Source: Smittium mucronatum (taxonomy: Eukaryota > Kickxellomycota > Harpellomycetes > Harpellales > Legeriomycetaceae). From it: a stretch of DNA of 13,426 bases. The stretch's first letter is position 1; each line of letters opens with the position of its first letter. Positions 7,676-13,426 of this stretch are shown here, one piece after another. Both the position numbers and the translations under genes were made by a program. The notes beneath the pieces were generated by a model. It did no database searches. It had not been told where the DNA came from and saw only the letters and a program-made list of their open reading frames with translations. Where the stretch lies: positions 13,425 through 26,850 of the forward strand of contig LSSL01000124.1 of NCBI GenBank assembly GCA_001953115.1, read 5' to 3'.

Positions 7676-7760
7676 AAAAAGGGGGGGGGGGTTCGCTAAT
7701 TTATTCTTTACCTATAGACTTCTTTGTAAATAAAGCAATTTTATCCCCCCCCCCCTTTTT
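7676..7760. repeat. Perfect 16-bp inverted repeat: A5-G11 / C11-T5 arms with a 53-nt spacer
   Basis: The left arm is A5G11 (7676-7691) and the right arm C11T5 (7745-7760). They are exact reverse complements, with 53 nt between them. The arms stop matching just outside (TC on the left, CC on the right). The G11/C11 stem would be very stable and the G run could also form quadruplex-like structures. There is no open frame in the spacer. Confidence 0.85.
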
Positions 7761-9398
7761 CCCTCCATAGATTTCAAATTTACACCTAAAAACTTTTAAA
7801 ATTAAACAAATGCGACTTATAAATTAAGAAAAATAGTTTTAAAGGTCAAAAAACTAGATAACTTTATTTATATATACATTAATTTAAAATCCCAGGCTTT
7901 TAAAAAAACGATATCAACATTGAAGATCCTAGATCTCATTTAATTTTTATTTCACTCTTTTTTCAGGTCACATTTTCAAGCCTTTTTTATTTTATTTTTC
8001 CACACTTTTTTTTTGAGGATTTAAGAATTCTATTTTTTTTACATAAATAAACCCGAAAATAGAAAATTTTATTCGTGGATTTTACCATTTTTTATTGTTG
8101 TAATTAAAAAGCAATAAAACCTACAAAAATTTGACTATTTTTATATTTTTCAGATATATCATATATTCATGCAAAAAAAAAAACAAGTTATAAATGTATA
8201 TTTTAAAATATGATTTTTACAAAAAAAAAAAAATTTCTAAATGGGTAAACTAAATAAATAGGTAAAATATTTCATACTAAAATTATAATCTAAATAAGGT
8301 GAAAGTGGGGATAGCAGAAATCAAAATTGATTTTTTAACAAATAAATCAAGATTAAATTTTGATAATTTGAGGTTAAATACCTATTAAAATCAGAATTTT
8401 CATCATAAAAAATATATCGAGACAAAATAATAAATTTAACGCTTTAAAAAACCCCCTTAAGCTGTAAAAATTTAAAATCAAGAATGATTTTTTAAAAAAA
8501 AAAATTGAACCATAAAACAACTACATATCTTTAACGCTAAACTTATCATTTATCAGATAAAAATAAATTAGATTTTCTTAGAAAAATTATTAAAGATAAG
8601 TGAAATAAATGAAAAATATTTATTTTATAAAATGATTAAATAAAAATAAGATGGTCTATCGATAAAAAATGAAATTTTATCTGTTTAAAACCTACTTGAA
8701 TTTATATAAAACCATAAAACTAAAAATAAGTAAAAAAAAAAATGGTGCAAAATATATTATTTAAAAATTTATGGCGGGAAATTGAAAATTAAAAATTCTT
8801 GACTAACTATTACAAAATTGATAAAAATATTAGCACCTTTTCGAAACCAAGTGAATAAAATATCAATCATAAAATGGAAGTCTTTATCATTTTCAGGGTT
8901 TTTTTTAGTAAAAAATTGATTTTATAAAAAAAAAAAGCTCATTAAAGGTTGAAAAATCTTATTTCTACTCCGCTACTATCTTATTATATATATAATACTT
9001 GATTTTTTTATTATATTTAATTTTATTTATCAAACCGGAAAAATTAAAATAATAAAATCTAAAAACTACTTATTCTATTTTTTCTCTTTTTTTTAAAAAG
9101 AAAAGATCAAATTAATTTATTCAATATTTTTTAATCATGAATTATTTTAAATCAAGCCCCAAAAAACCCATAGTTTCCTATCATAAAATATCTTCAACCA
9201 AATCTAGCTAATAAATATTTAATTATGTGGCTATTTCTAATAATAAAAAATTGGATGAATATTTATTGTTGTTATCAATTATGTTCTTGTTAAATATTGG
9301 GATAGTATATAATTATAAAAAAAAAATAATGGATTATTTAATTTTTGCTTGTATCTGATTTAAGAAGTAACCTAAATTTATTTATTTCCCCAAATATT

Positions 9399-9426
9399 CC
9401 GCACCCCCACCTCCTACCACCACCAA
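9399..9426. repeat. C-rich island in AT-rich DNA
   Basis: A stretch with C5 (9404-9408) and CCTCCTACCACCACC-like text is strongly C-biased, with a single G on this strand, inside DNA of about 20% G+C. It has no recognised function. Confidence 0.6.
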
Positions 9427-10477
9427 ATTTAATAATTATTTCATTTTTTCTATAAAAATATTTTAAATAGTATCTAGTTTTAAAGATAATTATAGCTTTT
9501 CCATAGCAGAATTCCCGTTTTTCATTTCAATTTACTACTTTTTTAGATCTTCGGGCTTATCTTTATTTGATGAAAATATAAAAAGCGATATTTAATAATG
9601 AAAATATTACTTATACACATTAAAAACAAAATTCTATAAGAAATTGTAAAAAAATTAATTTTTTTACCAATAATGACGTATTTTAATGAATATAAGGGAA
9701 ATAATTTATTGGTTAAAAGATTAACCCCCAAAGTTCCAGAAAAAAATGTATATTGGAATTAAAAAAAAGTGTATATTGCATTGATAACCCCTGTATAAAA
9801 TTCTTGAATTTTCAAAATCCTTTTTTTATTACTTTGAAGGAAGATAAACATAAAAGCCCGCAACAGCACTAATTTAATTAAAATGAAAAAAACTTCTATA
9901 GGGGCTCATTAAATTACCAAGAGATTATAAAAAGTGTACTTTTATAATTAAATATTATTATTAACTTCCTAAAAAAATGGATAAGGAAAAAAAATATCGT
10001 AATTATACAGAAATTTGTATAAAAAAGAATAAATAATCGGGTAATTTTATTTTTTGCAGCTAATTTCTAAAAAAATTATATATCTCTAAATAAAGAATTT
10101 TTTTAAAATCATTTCTACTTTAAATTTTCTTAGTTTCATTGATATGATAATATTATATTACTATAGCCAATCGATTGCGTAAAGTATAGGTGTTATAACT
10201 ATATATTTTTTTGCTATATTTAACCAATTCATTCATATATATTTGACTTTTTCTAAATTTATTTTGCTTATAATTCTCAAATTTTCGATTGACTTATTAT
10301 TTAATGTATATTTTTCTGTAAATTTACTGAAATTTTATTAAGAAATTTCAATTTTTTACTCATCTTAATTTTTTTAGCTGATAAAATAGCATTTTTCAAT
10401 AATAAAAAAAGTGATTTAATGTATTTATTTCCTAAAAAATCAGTTTGATTATATATATTCATCGAAGCATTGATATG

Positions 10478-10495
10478 ATATATATATATATATAT
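10478..10495. repeat. (AT)9 microsatellite
   Basis: Nine uninterrupted AT units, the longest dinucleotide repeat I saw in the window. Confidence 0.85.
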
Positions 10496-13395
10496 GTATT
10501 TTCTCATTTTCATGAGCTTATTATGAGAATCTATGTTATGAAATTTATTTAAACTTAGAAATATTTAAATTATAAAACACGCAATTTATATTTAAAATTT
10601 AGAGTTTTAAATTAGCGAAAAAAAACTAAGATTTTCCCAATCTTGAGCTTTTATATCCAGTTTTATATCATTTTTATTTATCTTATGTAATTAAAAAATA
10701 GCAGGGATTTTTTATATTTATTTTAATACCCTTCTATTATTTTTCAAGTTTTTTTTTGGTTCTTAGTACAGTATTAATTTTTTTACCTCACTTTTTTAAA
10801 AAAACTCTATCAAATTATATATATATATTTATTGCCAATAATTTCCGAAATATAAAACTTAAAAACTTTTTTATGAAAAATGAAATATGAAAAATTCTAA
10901 AATATTTCACAATTTTTTTTGTTAAGATAACTATATAATGATAATAAAATTATAAGAAATTTAACATGAAAAAAAGTAATCATTTTTATCAATTTTAGGA
11001 TTTAATTTTTTGAAATATAATTTTTTAACTAGCTTATCAAGTAATCTTTTAACTTTTTTTTTTATTAAAAATCTCTGATATTTTTGAGTTTAGCTCATAC
11101 TAATATATATTTTAAAAAACAGGGAAAAAGTACAAACTTATATTATGTTATGGTTTTTTTTTCATCATGATTATCAGGTTTTCTTCTCTCATTATTTTTA
11201 ATTCAATCTCAAAGAAAAAAAATTAAAATATTAAAAACCGAATCGCAAAGCTTTTATTATTTTTTCTCATTTTTTATTGGATATAAAAATATTATGAATA
11301 ATATTTTACCTCTATATAAACACAGATAATTACAAATAATTATTATACCTTTAAAAGTTAATTACTTATTAGATTATTAAATGATTTTTTAGATTCGGCT
11401 CTAAATATGTTTATTAGATGTTATTAAAAAATGTATATGGGTGTTCAGATCCACAAAAGTATTAGGAAAAAACTTATAATATTGTGAAATAACACTATTT
11501 TTATTATATAAACACGTCTATAAATCCAGTTTTAGAAATAATTTAGAAATCTCAGTAAAACAAACTCTTATTATTTTTTAATTTTGATCATAAGTGCTAA
11601 TAAAATATCTTCCAAACAGTTCAATCCATTAATCCACTGATCATTATTTATTTGTTCTAGATTTTATAATTAACTTTAATTATATATCTTTCAAGTATAA
11701 AAAATCACATAAGTAAAATTTACACGCTTTATTAATTGTACAATGGTTTCAATTTTCAATTTTTAATTATAAAATAATAAAATATTTATTCTCTTTTTTT
11801 TTCAAATTTCATTCTAAAATAATATATATATATGCATTTAATATTTTTGTTTGTTTTTATGTGTATTTTTTATGTTAAAATTCAAATATAATGCGAAAAA
11901 GTAAGAAATGAATCGAATTACTTGTATTAAATTATGGCTTTATTCATAAATAATCTAAAATGATCTAATATTGTCGATGTTAATTTGAAAAAATTTTAAT
12001 TCTAAAATTTGGCTTTTTTAGCTACACTTTTTTTCATATAAATGGAAATAAATATAATTTTATTAACTAGGAATGTAAAAACAGTAAATTTTCAAAAGCT
12101 CTTAAATATATTTTTGTGATATTTTAGATGTATAAATTTAATTGATGATGAGATATTTAGATGTCAAGAATTAAGTACTTGATAATAATAAATAAGCTTA
12201 ACCACGAAATTATTAATTTTTTTAATGATTAATGTAAATATAAATGGATTTAAGGACATAAATTTAGCTAATAATTTATTCTAAAAATTGCATTTTCTGT
12301 ATAAAATAATATAATCATTTATATTTTTTATAAAGAAAAAATAATAAAAATAGTTTTGATTTTTCAGTAATCAAGTTTTCGAGGAATAAATAAAAATTTG
12401 TTCATAATCTAAATATTTTTTTCTGTAAAAGTAAGAAAATAAATATGAGTTTTATAAATTTTATATAAGGGTGTAATTTTGTATTTAAAATAATTTTATT
12501 AGAGTATGAAATTCAAAAACATATAATAGTAATACTTAAAATAGCATTGATTTGCGTCGGAATATTTTATTTAACTTTAAATCTAAATTTCTTTTCTATT
12601 TTTTTAAAAATAATTTAGAATAGATTGGCGCCGGTTTAGATTGAAAAAATAATAATCGGATATTTTTCCAATAGCAACCAATTAAATAATTTTTATTTAA
12701 TTTTTTTTTAAATCTATATTTTCGGTATTTTTTAGTTAGAATATTAATCAAAAAGATAGAATAAGACTTAAAATAAGCTATTTTGGAGTAATTTACAAAT
12801 ATTAATTATTGAAATAATTATCTAACCATATTATTATCTTTTTTTGGAGGTTGTTTTTTTAAATTATCATTTAAAATTTCTTTGGTCAAGCTGTTCATTT
12901 TTATTTTTTTTGATGAATAAAATTTGGCAAGTTTTGTTAAAAAAGTGAATAAATTTGTAAATTTATGTAAAATATCCCATAATTAACCTATAATATAGAT
13001 TATATCTATTTAATAATCGATTTTTGATTTTATCCAATAAAAATATTATAAAGTGATGTAGCAGAAAATAAATAAATAAATAGGGTTTACATCATTTAAA
13101 TTTTTCTTTTTCCCTTTTAATACACGTTTATATATATTTTATCTATAATTTTATTGCTTTGAAGTCAATTAAATGATTTTTATACTAGTTATTAACGATT
13201 AAGTCTCAATAAATGCAGAAATAAAAAATATATATATATAGTTATATCTAAATGCTATAATAAAGTTTATATAGTAATTAGAACTCTTCTTACAATGTTA
13301 TATAGATTAAATTTTCGAAATTTAGAAGATTTATATTAAAATTATGCTATCGCCTTCCTTATTTATCACCCCTCAATAAATACTATTGATTTGCG

Positions 13396-13426
13396 AATAT
13401 AAATATAAATATAAATATAAATATAA
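13396..13426. repeat. AATATA tandem repeat running off the window end
   Basis: Five exact AATATA units plus one base reach the last base, so the array probably continues. It contains no G or C, unlike known fungal telomere repeats, and looks like a microsatellite at which the assembly stopped. Confidence 0.85.

Larger units (their letters stand above)
6494..13395. other. Extremely AT-rich non-coding region (about 6.9 kb), no supported gene
   Basis: Two lines I counted had 11 and 13 G+C in 60 bases. The longest frames, 9543-9731 and 10301-10513 on the minus strand, are low-complexity Ile/Lys/Phe/Tyr strings of the kind AT-rich DNA produces by chance, with no recognised motif. The region holds many A and T runs, short TA repeats (for example 8983-8991, 10816-10829, 11822-11832, 13229-13240), TTAAAA hexamer repeats and one C-rich island. 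I found no tRNA, rRNA, CRISPR or transposon ends. A small intron-rich gene could escape reading by eye. Confidence 0.6.

Noticed and set aside
9543..9731. Minus-strand open frame of 62 codons in the AT-rich right region
   Set aside because: It is a low-complexity Ile/Phe/Lys/Tyr string without a motif, of a length expected by chance.
10301..10513. Minus-strand open frame of 70 codons starting in the (AT)9 repeat
   Set aside because: Its start is translated microsatellite (alternating Tyr/Ile) and the rest is Lys/Asn/Leu low complexity; no motif or promoter supports it.
13396..13426. Telomere repeat at the window end
   Set aside because: AATATA contains no G-rich strand, and known fungal telomere repeats are G-rich on one strand.

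Overview
The window is fungal nuclear DNA from a very AT-rich genome and carries one gene I can firmly support: an intron-split, plus-strand gene at 3249-6476 for a Zn2Cys6 (zinc-cluster) transcription factor with a PAS domain. The zinc cluster, the block before the PAS domain, the PAS core and the C-terminal strand together match the ERT1 / AcuK / RDS2 / GSM1 family, which activates gluconeogenesis and use of non-fermentable carbon. Zinc-cluster factors of this kind are essentially confined to fungi. Seven introns in one gene, some as short as 65-75 nt, argue against an ordinary budding yeast. With the AT-rich flanks and Ser/Asn-rich linkers they suggest an early-diverging fungus (for example a Kickxellomycotina-type lineage) or another intron-rich AT-rich group. 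That placement is inference and the sequence alone does not fix it.

Layout. Positions 1-14 are a C14 run at the window edge. Positions 15-2857 are moderately AT-rich (lines I counted gave about 33-50% G+C) and hold no gene I can support, only one unrecognised 87-codon frame at 2012-2275 that could arise by chance. Positions 2858-3248 are the presumed promoter and leader, with a possible 41-codon upstream ORF and TATA-like sites. Positions 3249-6476 hold the eight-exon gene. All seven junctions join in frame and give 834 residues. Positions 6477-13426 are about 7 kb of extremely AT-rich DNA (two lines counted gave 18% and 22% G+C) with homopolymer runs, microsatellites, a 16-bp inverted repeat built from G11/C11, and no convincing gene. 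The window ends inside an AATATA tandem repeat.

With a single gene there is no operon or gene cluster to interpret. The most interesting features lie within it: (i) intron 2 is 99 nt long with no stop in the flanking frame, so retaining it would add 33 mostly hydrophobic residues between a basic patch and the zinc cluster; (ii) exons 2-4, which carry the basic patch and the whole DNA-binding domain, are all multiples of three flanked by phase-1 introns, so skipping them would keep the frame; (iii) a roughly 185-residue Ser/Asn-rich insert separates the PAS core from its usual C-terminal strand. I found no CRISPR array, defence system, recognisable mobile element, rRNA or tRNA, and I do not claim an undescribed system here.
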